From the NCBI GenBank assembly GCA_022768005.1, contig JALEMF010000020.1:1-49811 (forward strand): 49,811 nucleotides of DNA, written 5' to 3'. Positions 6,489 through 15,917 of this stretch are shown piece after piece. The notes beneath the pieces were generated by a model. It made no database searches. It had not been told where the DNA came from and saw only the letters and a list, made by a program, of their open reading frames with translations. The position numbers were made by a program, and so were the translations under genes. The stretch comes from Bacteroidales bacterium. Lineage in GTDB: Bacteria; Bacteroidota; Bacteroidia; Bacteroidales; Muribaculaceae. Positions within the stretch are counted from its first letter, which is position 1. Each line of letters begins with the position of its first letter.

Positions 6489-8900
6489 TCAGATTTTTAC
6501 TTTTGAAGCATATACATTGCCATTGGCGATAATGCGGAGCAAGTACACTGCTGATGTTTGATTGCTTAAATCCACTTTTGCAGAAGTGCCTTTATAGACG
6601 AGTTGTCCTGAGACATTGTAAACTTCCACTGATGATATTCTGTCAATACCTTTCAGTGTAATAACTTTTCCGTCAACGCTTACAGAATATTTATCTCCGG
6701 CTTCAACAACTTCCACTCCTCCCGTACCGGGCTTACGGAGCATATTATCAAGCTGGAATGAGCCGTTTTGAGTAATAGGGCTGTCAACCTGCTCGAGTTT
6801 CACACCGCAGAATGAGTATGGGGTGTCGTACAGCAAACCGTCAAGTTTCACCTCAGCGTATTTCCAACCGCGGAAATCAAGATTTGCCACTTTGAAATAT
6901 TTTGTGTCCGTACCGGCTGTAAATCCGAGATATACTTCGTGGTCGTTCAAGTCACCGTTGATATGAATGCCTACGATATCACCGTCGTAATAGTGCTGTG
7001 ATTCCGTACCGGCATAGTCCCAAACCGCTACACCATTACGGAAGTCTGTAAACTTATAAGAGAAACTGCCGGAAGCCGTACCATAAAGTTTTTTGTTTGT
7101 AAGTCTTGCATAGAGCGGCTTGGAAACAAGACCCGCTGACTGTTCTATATTACCGTTGAAGATAGAAGTTTTATCAAAAGTTTCCATTACTTCACCTTCC
7201 TTTTCGCCACCTTCATTTGTAGCGGTAAAGGTGATGGTAACGTCTTTATTCATCGGCAGATTTTCCTTATCACGCAGTTCTCCGGAGAGAGAGAATGTAT
7301 AGACTTTACCGTATTCAAGGTCATTATTAAGAACGATAATCATATTACCAAAACCGTTTGAAAGAGTGTTGTAACGGCAAGAACGAGCATTCACTGCGAG
7401 AGTATTTCCATTTTCATCCTTAACCGTGTAAAGCGAACCTATTGAAGATGCCGCAATAGTCTTGTCAAAGCGAACTTCAAGCGTAGGGTCTTCATAGTGG
7501 ATTGCGCCACCGTCTGCGGGATAATGGCTGAGCATCTCAAGGCGGTCACGGCTCTGAGTAGTAAACTTGGCAATGAAATCTTCCGCAAGACCGGTATTGT
7601 CGGAGTGTTTATCGCAGTGATGAACAGTCTTGGCAAGTTTTACGGTGTATTCGGTATCGCGGTCAAGTGAAAGGTTTGCGATATACGAAGCCTTATGGTA
7701 AGAATCAGAATATTTGAAATATCCGTCAACAGCAGGAGTGATGGAAAATGCTTTTTCGAATGATTCCGTATCGATATCGTAGTTAAAAGCAAAGTCAATA
7801 GTAGATGCACAACTTACCGCCTCTCCCGCCTCAGGAGCCGGAGAGAATGATTCTACGGCAAGATTGCCGGTACGAATCATATTCAGCGGAGCATCGTTGT
7901 AAGTAACTTCGTTAGCGGTTACGGTAACAGGGTATTCTTCGGAATAGTATCCGTCTTTTGACACTTTAAGCATATAATCGCCCGGAGTGACGTTACGGAA
8001 AACGAATACACCATTGTACTGCGCATCAGTAGTACGTTTTTGCACAGTGTTTCCAGCCAAGTCCGTAAGAAGAACGGTAGCGCCGTTAAGAGGTGCGTAA
8101 ATATCTTTACCGTACTTGGTGAATTTGGCAGGCATATCCATTTCGCGTAAGTTATGGTCATCGTAAACAATACCTGCCACATTACCTGTGACGAAACGGT
8201 CCTCAGTGTTAAAATACTCCATAATGGTGCGTGCAAAGTGCCATGCTTCAAGCCACCAATAGTCGTCGTTCATAAGTCTGTACGCTTCAGGACGGTGTTC
8301 GTGCATACCTCCTTCGGAAAGAAGTCCCACTACATAAAGTGTACGAAGCACGCCAAGACCGCCTTGCCACATATTCTGGTAGAAGGTAAGGTCACCGGAG
8401 ATATACTCTTCATCACGAGTCCACACGGGAAGTTTGTTTGAATGTAGGTTTTGCCACAGGAGATGACTTAGTGTCACATTTTCCGGGTAGCGTGGAACAC
8501 CGATTTCGTTTTCGCGATAAAGCATCAACGGATAGTTTGAAGCCTCGCCTGCATTAGAGTGGATTGAGAAAAAGAGGTCAACACCGAGGCGATTTGCCTC
8601 TGCTGCAATTCCTGAAAGTGAACGGTCGTCGGCAGTGGTGTTCTTTATTCTTGAAAGGTAAGGAGTAGCACCGAGAGAGTCCAGAATATGGTACAAGTGC
8701 AGACCCTTGTAGAGATTACTTTTTGATTCCCAGTAGTTCGTGGAATCCGAAGGCCAAGGGTAAAGAGTGATAGGACGGTCATCACTGTCATAGCCGCCGT
8801 GACCAGGATTTATGTAAATTTTAAGGTCGCTCATACGCTTAGCCTGCGCCGGAGCGGCGATAAGCAGGACAGCGAGTAAAGCAAAAATTATTTTTTTCAT
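6489..8900 (-). CDS. Secreted N-acetylmuramoyl-L-alanine amidase (Amidase_3) with Ig-like and T9SS sorting domains
   Basis: This 803-residue protein has a signal peptide (cleavage near residue 20, AQA-KRM). The Amidase_3 domain (residues about 26-235) keeps the zinc ligands His34 (NPGHGG), Glu58 (YWESKSN) and His114 (FSIHSN). It also keeps the catalytic Glu196 (LLSEGG). A carboxypeptidase-regulatory-like beta domain follows (GATVLLTDLAG..GDYMLKV), then two SbsA-like Ig domains (Big_5 type), a carbohydrate-binding-like region and a T9SS C-terminal sorting domain (VEVYNVSGQLVYKG..SKVKI). It cleaves the amide between MurNAc and L-Ala of peptidoglycan. Export by T9SS to the surface would make it act on other cells' walls or on shed fragments. 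It is the last gene of the five-gene operon and a paralogue of the protein at 9770-12178. Confidence 0.9.
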   Translation of the reverse strand: MKKIIFALLAVLLIAAPAQAKRMSDLKIYINPGHGGYDSDDRPITLYPWPSDSTNYWESKSNLYKGLHLYHILDSLGATPYLSRIKNTTADDRSLSGIAAEANRLGVDLFFSIHSNAGEASNYPLMLYRENEIGVPRYPENVTLSHLLWQNLHSNKLPVWTRDEEYISGDLTFYQNMWQGGLGVLRTLYVVGLLSEGGMHEHRPEAYRLMNDDYWWLEAWHFARTIMEYFNTEDRFVTGNVAGIVYDDHNLREMDMPAKFTKYGKDIYAPLNGATVLLTDLAGNTVQKRTTDAQYNGVFVFRNVTPGDYMLKVSKDGYYSEEYPVTVTANEVTYNDAPLNMIRTGNLAVESFSPAPEAGEAVSCASTIDFAFNYDIDTESFEKAFSITPAVDGYFKYSDSYHKASYIANLSLDRDTEYTVKLAKTVHHCDKHSDNTGLAEDFIAKFTTQSRDRLEMLSHYPADGGAIHYEDPTLEVRFDKTIAASSIGSLYTVKDENGNTLAVNARSCRYNTLSNGFGNMIIVLNNDLEYGKVYTFSLSGELRDKENLPMNKDVTITFTATNEGGEKEGEVMETFDKTSIFNGNIEQSAGLVSKPLYARLTNKKLYGTASGSFSYKFTDFRNGVAVWDYAGTESQHYYDGDIVGIHINGDLNDHEVYLGFTAGTDTKYFKVANLDFRGWKYAEVKLDGLLYDTPYSFCGVKLEQVDSPITQNGSFQLDNMLRKPGTGGVEVVEAGDKYSVSVDGKVITLKGIDRISSVEVYNVSGQLVYKGTSAKVDLSNQTSAVYLLRIIANGNVYASKVKI

Positions 8901-8912
8901 GATAAGAAACCG

Positions 8913-9761
8913 TTATCGTATTATTTTAATGTTAGTGCGATATAATTTTCCTTCTATAGTTGAGTAAACTACGTCGCCGGTAGCAGGACAAGTGGTAAGT
9001 TCAGCCACCTTTGTGTCGTCTTGGGTCAAAGTTGCGGAAGACAGTCCGATGAGGTCGTACAAGTGAAGAACGGAAGAAGTTACCACATAGCCGTCATCAC
9101 GAGTGTCAACAGCGAGGACAACGTCATCGGAAAGCCAGCAAGGATAATCACCTCGGCTTGACACCTTTGTAAGTCCGCTGCCATCAAGATTGCAGTAGAA
9201 AACGCCTTTGAACGGTTCATTGAAAAGTACACGCTTTCCGTCAGGGCTCAGAGACGGCCATAAGTAAGAATGTGCGTCTTCAATAGGCGCAATCTCAGTC
9301 TTTTTTCCGTCAATGACTATCACTATGCTTTTAAGAGTAGTGGTAACGTAAGTATTTGAAGCGTATTCATTTACGTTTTCATCTTCTCTTGAAGCCTTTT
9401 TTAACTGTTTTACTTTACCGTCAGAGATTTTAGCACGACGAACGTCACGGACCAGAAGTCCGTCTTCCATTGTTGCTGTTTGATAAAATACCGTCTTGCT
9501 GTCGGCAGAAAAGACCGGTTCAAATCCTGCAGCGAGTCCTTCATCGAGGAGTGAAACAGTCTTTGACTGCATATCGAAGGAATACAGTCCTGAATGGTCC
9601 TGAGTGGAGAAAAGCAGTTTGCTACCGTCAGGACTAAGCACCGGGTGATGTGCCACGTTAGGAGCAACAATTTCCACAGCCGGCTGTATTGAAAGTTCAG
9701 TAGCACTTGCACCGAACATAGCGGTGCAAAGTGCTGAGAGAATTAATAATGTCTTTTTCAT
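8913..9761 (-). CDS. TolB-like beta-propeller (PD40/WD40-like) exported protein
   Basis: I start this 282-residue protein at the ATG at 9761; a TTG four codons upstream overlaps the preceding stop and would spoil the MKKTLL signal peptide. Signal peptide cleavage is near ASA-TEL. The body consists of repeated blades of the type HHPVLSPDGSKLLFSTQDHSG and WPSLSPDGKRVLFNEP, the PD40 signature seen in TolB propellers. There are no catalytic motifs, and it probably binds a protein or a glycan. It lies between two amidase genes, 8 bp after one and 12 bp before the other. It is similar in plan to the protein at 12188-12985, which suggests duplication of a propeller-amidase gene pair. A role as partner or regulator of the adjacent amidase is inferred only from the pairing. 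Confidence 0.8.
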   Translation of the reverse strand: MKKTLLILSALCTAMFGASATELSIQPAVEIVAPNVAHHPVLSPDGSKLLFSTQDHSGLYSFDMQSKTVSLLDEGLAAGFEPVFSADSKTVFYQTATMEDGLLVRDVRRAKISDGKVKQLKKASREDENVNEYASNTYVTTTLKSIVIVIDGKKTEIAPIEDAHSYLWPSLSPDGKRVLFNEPFKGVFYCNLDGSGLTKVSSRGDYPCWLSDDVVLAVDTRDDGYVVTSSVLHLYDLIGLSSATLTQDDTKVAELTTCPATGDVVYSTIEGKLYRTNIKIIR

Positions 9762-9769
9762 TTTTAAAA

Positions 9770-12178
9770 TCAATTATGTTGAATGATAACTTTTTTGACA
9801 GTTGTAATACCTGAAACCATAGTTACTTTCACCAAGTAAGCCCCGGCAGGAGTTTCAGACACGTTAAGCACGTTTCCTGAAGCCTTCATCACGAGTTGTC
9901 CGTTCATAGAAGTGAGTTCGAGTGACTTGACAAGTGCATCACCGTTTGCAATAATGTATTCAGATGCAGGGTTCGGGTGGATAGTGATATTGCTTACTTC
10001 AACGTTTTCCACACCTGCGTCTTTGTGCTTAGCCACATTGTCAATATAAACAACACCGGCTTTACTCATAAGGCTCGGAGTCTCAACGATTTTGAAACCT
10101 GAAAGTTCGTAAGGCGCACTACCTTCAAGGTCCGTAAGAGCAACGTCAATATTTTCCCAACCGAGGAAGTCAAGTGTAGCGATTTTTACGTATTTTACAG
10201 CAGTTTCGGAAGTAAACTGTGCGTAAAGTTCATTTGCAGTAAGGTCGCCATACACTCTCACTGACAGTAGGTCAGACGGAGTAACAGTTTCTGTTGTGCC
10301 TTCGCTGCGTGAAATCATCACTTCACCGGGGACGTCAAGGTCGCTCTGCAAGGTGTAATCCACTTTAAGAGAGTTCGTTCCTATAAGTTTCATACTTGAG
10401 CCGCCTGCACCGGCAGTTACTTTTGTAACACCAACGCTTTGATCTTCATTATAAGAGTAAGGCGTTACATCATCAAGCCCGTCAATAACAGTCAAATCGC
10501 CCGCATCTTCACTTGCATCAACAGCGGTAAAGTCTATTTCATATCCGTGCTGCAGTGTAATGCCGTCCTTGTCCCCTACTTCTGAAGAAATCACGAGGTG
10601 ATAATTTTCGCCTACAGTCAGGTCGCCGGTGACAGGGAGTCTGAAATATCCGTAAGCATCACCTTTCTTGCTGTACTTCATAGAACGTTTGTTGAACGAC
10701 AGGGTATTACCCTTAGAGTCCGTAGCGGATATCTGGTTAAGAATAGGAACAACGTTCGGGAACATATCAAAGCGCAATTCAAGTGCAGCACCTTTGTAGT
10801 GAACCTTGTCGCCGTCCTTAGGATAATTTCCGAGCATCTCCATAAAGTTTCGGTTTGTGGTCAAGAACTTGAATTCAACCGGATTTTCCATTTTCATTCC
10901 ACCCGCATGCTCGGCGGTGACATCAAGTTTAACCGTGTATTCAGTGCTGATGTTATAAGGTTTTGTAGGCTTGAAAGTCATAGTGAAGTTTGCATCGGAC
11001 CACTCGAATTCGCCTTCCACAGCAGGAGTGATTGAGAATGCTTTCTCCGTGGATTCACGGTCCATATCCCAGTTGAAATTAAATACAATAGGAGTATTGC
11101 AGAGCATCGGTTCATCACCTTCTTTCCACACAGGAGAATAAGAAGTGACAACGGGAGGCGTACTTCTTACCATATTTAACTTGACGTTAGCGTACGTTGC
11201 TTGGTCAGCCTTTACGGTAACATCGGTTTCGTAATCGTAGTGATCGGCAGCACTGACATGAATGTGATATGTACCCGGCTTTAAGTCACGGAAGGCATAC
11301 ACGCCATTGTAAAGTTTATCCGTAGTACATTCCGATAGTTTTTTACCTGACTCGTCAAAGAGGTCTACCTTAGCACCGTCAATAGTTGAAAGGACGTCTT
11401 CGCCGAATCTTGCGTAAGACACGTTTCTGAGCAGTCTTGAATCGTTAATACGTCCGATGATAAGTCCGGTAGTGGTAGGTTCGAGATTAAAGTATTCATA
11501 AATAGCCTTACGGAAATGCCATGCTTCGAGGTACATAAAGTCATCGTTCATAAGACGGTAAGTCTCGGGGATATAGTCGTGGAATGAACCTTCGGATAGC
11601 ATACCGTCAACGGCAAGATTTCTAAGCACACCGAGTCCGGCTGTACCCCAAGAATAGAACGACCAGTCGCCGCGGATTGCAAGATTGTTTGTCCACACAG
11701 TCACTCCGTTTTCGTAAAGGTGCTTACCGAGAATTTCCCCCATCTTCAGTGCATTAGGCCACTGAGGTTCGTTGTCGTATCCGCGGTAAAGCATAAGCGG
11801 GAAGTTTACACGCGAAGAAGTACCGGTAGCATTTGAGTGGATAGAGAAAAAGAAGTCTGCATTAGTCTTGTTCGCCAACGCACAGATAGTGCTTAGCCCC
11901 AAGTCGTCAGCAGAAGTGTTCGTAGTACGGGAAATATACACGTTGAATCCGTCGGATTTCAGCATATTGTACAAGTACAGACCTTTAGTAAGGTTCGAGT
12001 TTGATTCCCAATATCCTTCAGGGTCACCTGCCGCAAACGGCTCAATGACCACGTTACGGTCATCAGCATCGTGTCCGCCGTGTCCCGGGTTGATGTAGAT
12101 AGTGAGGTCTTTCGGAGTTAAAGCCCAAGCCGAAACTGTAGCGGTGAGCGCAGTAAAAATTGATATTAATTTTTTCAT
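9770..12178 (-). CDS. Secreted N-acetylmuramoyl-L-alanine amidase (Amidase_3), paralogue of the 6489-8900 protein
   Basis: This 802-residue protein has a signal peptide (cleavage near SAWA-LTP). The Amidase_3 domain keeps His33 (NPGHGG), Glu58 (YWESNSN), His114 (FSIHSN) and Glu196 (MLSEGS). The same order of domains follows as in the neighbouring paralogue: a carboxypeptidase-regulatory-like domain (GAKVDLFDESG..GTYHIHV), two SbsA-like Ig domains, a beta-sandwich region and a T9SS sorting domain (IHPNPASEYI..TVKKVIIQHN). The nearly equal length and collinear motifs point to tandem gene duplication. Sequence divergence outside the catalytic motifs suggests the two amidases have separate substrates or partners. 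It is followed after 8 bp by a propeller gene and preceded after 9 bp by another. Confidence 0.9.
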   Translation of the reverse strand: MKKLISIFTALTATVSAWALTPKDLTIYINPGHGGHDADDRNVVIEPFAAGDPEGYWESNSNLTKGLYLYNMLKSDGFNVYISRTTNTSADDLGLSTICALANKTNADFFFSIHSNATGTSSRVNFPLMLYRGYDNEPQWPNALKMGEILGKHLYENGVTVWTNNLAIRGDWSFYSWGTAGLGVLRNLAVDGMLSEGSFHDYIPETYRLMNDDFMYLEAWHFRKAIYEYFNLEPTTTGLIIGRINDSRLLRNVSYARFGEDVLSTIDGAKVDLFDESGKKLSECTTDKLYNGVYAFRDLKPGTYHIHVSAADHYDYETDVTVKADQATYANVKLNMVRSTPPVVTSYSPVWKEGDEPMLCNTPIVFNFNWDMDRESTEKAFSITPAVEGEFEWSDANFTMTFKPTKPYNISTEYTVKLDVTAEHAGGMKMENPVEFKFLTTNRNFMEMLGNYPKDGDKVHYKGAALELRFDMFPNVVPILNQISATDSKGNTLSFNKRSMKYSKKGDAYGYFRLPVTGDLTVGENYHLVISSEVGDKDGITLQHGYEIDFTAVDASEDAGDLTVIDGLDDVTPYSYNEDQSVGVTKVTAGAGGSSMKLIGTNSLKVDYTLQSDLDVPGEVMISRSEGTTETVTPSDLLSVRVYGDLTANELYAQFTSETAVKYVKIATLDFLGWENIDVALTDLEGSAPYELSGFKIVETPSLMSKAGVVYIDNVAKHKDAGVENVEVSNITIHPNPASEYIIANGDALVKSLELTSMNGQLVMKASGNVLNVSETPAGAYLVKVTMVSGITTVKKVIIQHN

Positions 12179-12187
12179 ATCGGCTTG

Positions 12188-12985
12188 TTATTTAAGCGGT
12201 TGTACATTCATTTTGTAAAGTCGTCCGTCGATAGTGCCGTAAATTATGGTCTTACCGTCGGCAGTAGTTGTAGGGTACATAGTCATAGATTCCGGTGACG
12301 TGAGTTCTTGAACTGTTTTACCGTCAAGGGAGAGAGCCACGATTTGCGAGCTGCTGAACTGGTGTCCGTCGTCAGTGGCGTGCATTGCAGCAATGGCATC
12401 GTTACCGAGCCAAACGGGATTTTCAAAATTTCCCGGCATAGACAGTACTTTGCCGTTAAGATCGGTTATCACAATTCCTTTACCTGCTGCATAAAACATC
12501 ACTTTTGTAGCATCAGGAGAAACGGATTCCCATAAGTAACCAGCATAACATTCCACAGGGGTATAACCCTTCTCAACACCGTTTTTAGTAATATAAATCA
12601 CCGAGCCTTCAGTGCGGGCGGTAACAGGCAGTTTTTTTACATCGGAGGATAAAACGTATTTTTGGGAAACAACGGCATTTTTACCGAAGTTGCCCTTTGC
12701 ACGAGTGTTAAACACAACTTCATTCTTCACGAATTGCGGCATAAATCCTGCACGAGGTTCATCGGAAATTTTAGTTGTGACATTGTCCTTGAAGTTGTAA
12801 ACTTTAAGTCCGGTAAAGTTTTCAGACGTGAATAAGAGATTTTCTCCGTCAGGGCTTACCGTAGGGTGGTACATTCCGCTTTCCACTCCGCGCAAAAGCG
12901 GTTCTGTTGAAACCACTTTTACCACTTGTGCGGTAGAACTCAGCGAAAAAGCCACACCGAGTAGTGCGATTAAGCAATTTTTCAT
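12188..12985 (-). CDS. TolB-like beta-propeller exported protein, paralogue of the 8913-9761 protein
   Basis: This 265-residue protein has a signal peptide (LLGVAFSLSSTA, mature N terminus QVVKV, again a Gln). Propeller blades are recognisable from MYHPTVSPDGENLLFTSENFTG, LWESVSPDATKVMFYAAG and MYPTTTADGKTIIYGTIDG. The final blade ends GRLYKMNV, closely matching GKLYRTNI in the 8913-9761 paralogue, where the same chain end occurs. It is too short for full TolB (about 430 residues) and lacks the TolB N-terminal domain. It is the second gene of the operon, 20 bp after the phosphodiester glycosidase gene and 9 bp before the first amidase gene. A binding or scaffolding role is inferred. Confidence 0.8.
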   Translation of the reverse strand: MKNCLIALLGVAFSLSSTAQVVKVVSTEPLLRGVESGMYHPTVSPDGENLLFTSENFTGLKVYNFKDNVTTKISDEPRAGFMPQFVKNEVVFNTRAKGNFGKNAVVSQKYVLSSDVKKLPVTARTEGSVIYITKNGVEKGYTPVECYAGYLWESVSPDATKVMFYAAGKGIVITDLNGKVLSMPGNFENPVWLGNDAIAAMHATDDGHQFSSSQIVALSLDGKTVQELTSPESMTMYPTTTADGKTIIYGTIDGRLYKMNVQPLK

Positions 12986-13005
12986 AAGGTAGGTGTTTTA
13001 TGTTG

Positions 13006-15558
13006 TTATTTTATTATTATTTTTTTCATTTCAATGGCTGAATTTGTAGCCACTTTCACGATATATACGCCCGGTGTCACGCTTGGTACGGTGATAGCAG
13101 CCGCAGTATCGTCAATTCTCTCATTAAGCATTTCCTGACCGGTGAGACTGATGAGAGTTACGTCACGGATAATGCTTGTAGCATTGATGTTAAGCACTTC
13201 CCCGGCTTGTACAGGTACCGGATAGACATTAACGAGTGAAATGCCGTCAACTTTCACGTCCTCAACACCTGCATAGTTTTCGTAGTCCGCTTGGATATTG
13301 CTCATCTTGACTGTGTGAGTGCCTTTTGTAGCGGAAGCGGAATTAATGGTGAACGTGATAGAGTGAAGCGATACAGGATAATTAATTAAATCTTTCGGGT
13401 CACCTATTTCAGAGACGGGAAGTTCTATAGTATAAGTTTTGTCAGCCTCGAAAAGTCCGCTCTCATCAGGTGAAGTGAGTTTTACGTTATGAGTGCGAGT
13501 GTTTGTAGCACCGCGAAGGTCGATTGTCAAATCTTTGAGTGCGACGTCGCTGCTGAATGTTAACCACAATTTATCCGGGATACTGTAAAATACAACATCT
13601 TTTGCAGCCTTGACGTAAGGAGAACGAGGTGAGCCGTAAGTGTAACTGATACTTCCGTTCTCGTCTATTGAAACGTTTGTCACACCTGAAGTACCCGAGA
13701 CGGTCCAATCGGTCCAATCGTTGCTGAACAATGAAGGAGCATCGGAGATTTCAACGGTAACTTCAGCAGTATCGTTAAAGTCACCTACTGAACATGATAT
13801 ATTCGTTTTGCCCTCCTTCAAGCCTTTTAACACACCGTTTTCATCAATACTTACGATAGCAGGGTCGTCAACAGTCCATGTAAGTTTTGCCGGGTCGTAA
13901 TTGTAAACCACATCATCAACGGTAGAAGTCACTTCAAGAGTGTATTCCTTAAAACTGTCAATGAGGATATTTTTGATTCTGATTGCCATATCAGCACCCA
14001 CAACTTTCATTTCCTTTGACACGCTGACATCACCCAAAGAAGCAGTAAGGAGTCCTGTTGCAGCCTGTCCTGCCGCAGTAAATTCATCACCGCTGCAACT
14101 TCCCAGTGAAGGGTCGCAAGAAAGAGTAATTCCTTTAACGTCTTTGTCAATAAGTGCACCGTATTGATTATAGCCGATAATTACCGGGCGGTAAGTAGAG
14201 TAAATCGGTGCTAACAGAGAATATTCATCGAATTCAAGACGAGTAATCGTGTTATCTTCCGGAGCAATATTGTACAAGAGCATACCATTTGCCACTGCTC
14301 TTGGAGAACTTTCAGTAGTCTTGTTAATAACTTTGCCTTCCACAAGCATTTGAGCAGAACCGCCGGCATCGCAGTTTACAAGTTCCGTACAGCCGTAATG
14401 CTTGATAATCTGACACATCACTTCCGTAGTACACCCTGCGGAACGTCCGTATTTAGGGTCGGTTGACATATCAATAACTATGACGTAAAGTTTTCTGCCT
14501 TTGTCGGAAGAACCGTAAGCACATCGGCTGTAAGTCTGCGTGTTGTAACCCTGGTGATAATTAGTCTCGGTGATCTCACCGTTAGCCATCACAAGTGTAT
14601 TTCCACCGATAGCTTGTACTATTTGCGGTCTTATACCGTCACCGCTCATCTCGCTTGACCAGCCGTAAAGGATAGTAAGCTTATCACCCACTTCAAGAGA
14701 AGAGAAAGCATCTTTCGTAGCACCTCTAACCACAAGGACGGCATCGTAACTGTCACGAGTGCCGCAAGGCTGATTGTAGCGGATTTTTCCGATAGTGAAA
14801 GTTAGGTTTGTACCTGCCATCCATTTTTGTCCTTCATCAAGAGTAAGGTATATTTCCGTAGATACACCGTCAACCTGGATAAAATGGTTAACACCGCTAT
14901 CGCTCTTGTATGTATCAACAGGCAAAAAAGTTTTATCTGAAGGATACCAGCCGTTGTAGAGTGTAACCTCATTGTCTCGACACACTTTGTTGAACTGGTA
15001 TATCATCTGATTTCCCGTCTTTTCACTTCTCACAAAACCGTAGAAAGGCCACGAATTGATATATAAATTTTTATCCGTATCCACAGCTATGATTCCGGAC
15101 TCCTTGTATCCGCCAACCCACTGGTCATTAGCCATATTCGTCTCAGTGGCAATCATGCCGTTTCTCAAGTTTGCATTAAAGCAAGCACCTATAAGGTAAT
15201 CGCACCAAGGGTATTGACTTGAGACACACCAAAAGTTACCATTAGCACCTGCTATCGCTTCATGCCCCGGTGCGGACTGACGCTTTGCTGCACTGACGAG
15301 TGACTCGGTCTTGAACATCGTTTCCTGACCGATAGTAGTCTCAATACTATTGTACGGATTGTCCATATCCATCTGCAAAATATTGACATTAAGCGGAAAT
15401 TCCGGAAGACGAATACGTTTGTAATGTACACCCGGACCAAGGTCTCGCTCTATCAGCGTATTTATTTCGTACTCCGTGCCGTTTATATCCACGGATTCCG
15501 CATAAATACCGCCGATCCCGGCTGACAGCATCGTAACAGCAAGTAAAAGTTTTTTCAT
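13006..15558 (-). CDS. Secreted phosphodiester glycosidase (NAGPA domain) with Ig-like and T9SS sorting domains
   Basis: This 850-residue protein has a signal peptide (IGGIYA-ESV). The NAGPA-type domain spans roughly residues 45-430. It includes AGANGNFW, the VVIDMSTDPKYGRSAG-like strand YVIVIDMSTD and VNCDAGGSAQMLVEGKVIN, where Asp-Ala-Gly-Gly-Ser is the hallmark active-site loop of the family. A bacterial Ig-like domain (BIG2 type, LTWTVDDPAIVSIDENGVL..GKTNISC) follows. Next comes a beta-sandwich region, then a T9SS sorting domain (VYPVPVQAGEVLNI..EMKKIIIK). The family cleaves GlcNAc-1-phosphodiesters, and in bacteria acts on wall- or capsule-type phosphodiester-linked sugars. It is the first gene of the envelope operon, so a role in breaking down or remodelling cell-surface polymers together with the amidases is a reasonable inference. 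Confidence 0.85.
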   Translation of the reverse strand: MKKLLLAVTMLSAGIGGIYAESVDINGTEYEINTLIERDLGPGVHYKRIRLPEFPLNVNILQMDMDNPYNSIETTIGQETMFKTESLVSAAKRQSAPGHEAIAGANGNFWCVSSQYPWCDYLIGACFNANLRNGMIATETNMANDQWVGGYKESGIIAVDTDKNLYINSWPFYGFVRSEKTGNQMIYQFNKVCRDNEVTLYNGWYPSDKTFLPVDTYKSDSGVNHFIQVDGVSTEIYLTLDEGQKWMAGTNLTFTIGKIRYNQPCGTRDSYDAVLVVRGATKDAFSSLEVGDKLTILYGWSSEMSGDGIRPQIVQAIGGNTLVMANGEITETNYHQGYNTQTYSRCAYGSSDKGRKLYVIVIDMSTDPKYGRSAGCTTEVMCQIIKHYGCTELVNCDAGGSAQMLVEGKVINKTTESSPRAVANGMLLYNIAPEDNTITRLEFDEYSLLAPIYSTYRPVIIGYNQYGALIDKDVKGITLSCDPSLGSCSGDEFTAAGQAATGLLTASLGDVSVSKEMKVVGADMAIRIKNILIDSFKEYTLEVTSTVDDVVYNYDPAKLTWTVDDPAIVSIDENGVLKGLKEGKTNISCSVGDFNDTAEVTVEISDAPSLFSNDWTDWTVSGTSGVTNVSIDENGSISYTYGSPRSPYVKAAKDVVFYSIPDKLWLTFSSDVALKDLTIDLRGATNTRTHNVKLTSPDESGLFEADKTYTIELPVSEIGDPKDLINYPVSLHSITFTINSASATKGTHTVKMSNIQADYENYAGVEDVKVDGISLVNVYPVPVQAGEVLNINATSIIRDVTLISLTGQEMLNERIDDTAAAITVPSVTPGVYIVKVATNSAIEMKKIIIK

Positions 15559-15627
15559 AAAAATTTATTTATTGGCTTTAGTTTTTTTCTTGAATTTCGT
15601 ATGACTCAAGCCAAGCCATATTTACTG

Positions 15628-15635
15628 CAAATTTA
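15628..15635 (-). promoter_or_regulatory. -7 element for the envelope operon
   Basis: On the - strand this reads TAAATTTG, a TAnnTTTG match 70 bp upstream of the ATG at 15558. No clear -33 TTG is seen. The resulting leader of about 60 nt is A/T-rich with no evident structure. Confidence 0.5.
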
Positions 15636-15753
15636 ATCTAAAATAATGTGACGCACACATAAATTATGTTAATCTATGCAAACTTGACAGACCCTCATAA
15701 ATAAGAAGCAACTAACAAACATAACTTTTCATACACGATAATGACTCTAAATC

Positions 15754-15917
15754 ACGACTCTTCCATTTAAAACATATAGTACAGTGAGTAAAAAGACAAC
15801 ATCTTCAAGTAAAGTCTAAGACTTTCGATTGTAAGTAACTCAGGGGTAAGCACGCAGTGCGCCACCCTGAGTTACTTACATATTCAAGAATACGAACCTC
15901 GGGGAGGTTCGGTCTGT
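15754..15917 (+). repeat. Modular hairpin repeat, copy D (with re-paired central stem)
   Basis: The central element is a perfect 15-bp stem (15831-15845 with 15865-15879) around an inner GCAC-GCA-GTGC hairpin (15850-15860). It replaces the CACCG/CGGTG outer stem of copies A, B and E with CTCAGGG/CCCTGAG while keeping TGTAAGTAA, TAAGCAC and GTGCGCCA. A GAACCTC-GGG-GAGGTTC hairpin (15894-15910) follows, then GGTCTGT. The left flank (15754-15830) matches, inverted, the right part of the copy at 38612-38770. The rest of the 682-bp gap (15559-16240) is A/T-rich and holds only promoters. Confidence 0.85.

Noticed and set aside
9762-9773. TTG start four codons upstream for the propeller gene
   Set aside because: It overlaps the stop of the preceding gene and adds residues before a well-formed MKKTLL signal peptide; the ATG at 9761 is preferred.
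10598-11035. 145-residue open frame on the + strand inside the amidase gene
   Set aside because: It is antisense to the Ig-like region of a well-supported amidase and has no family features.
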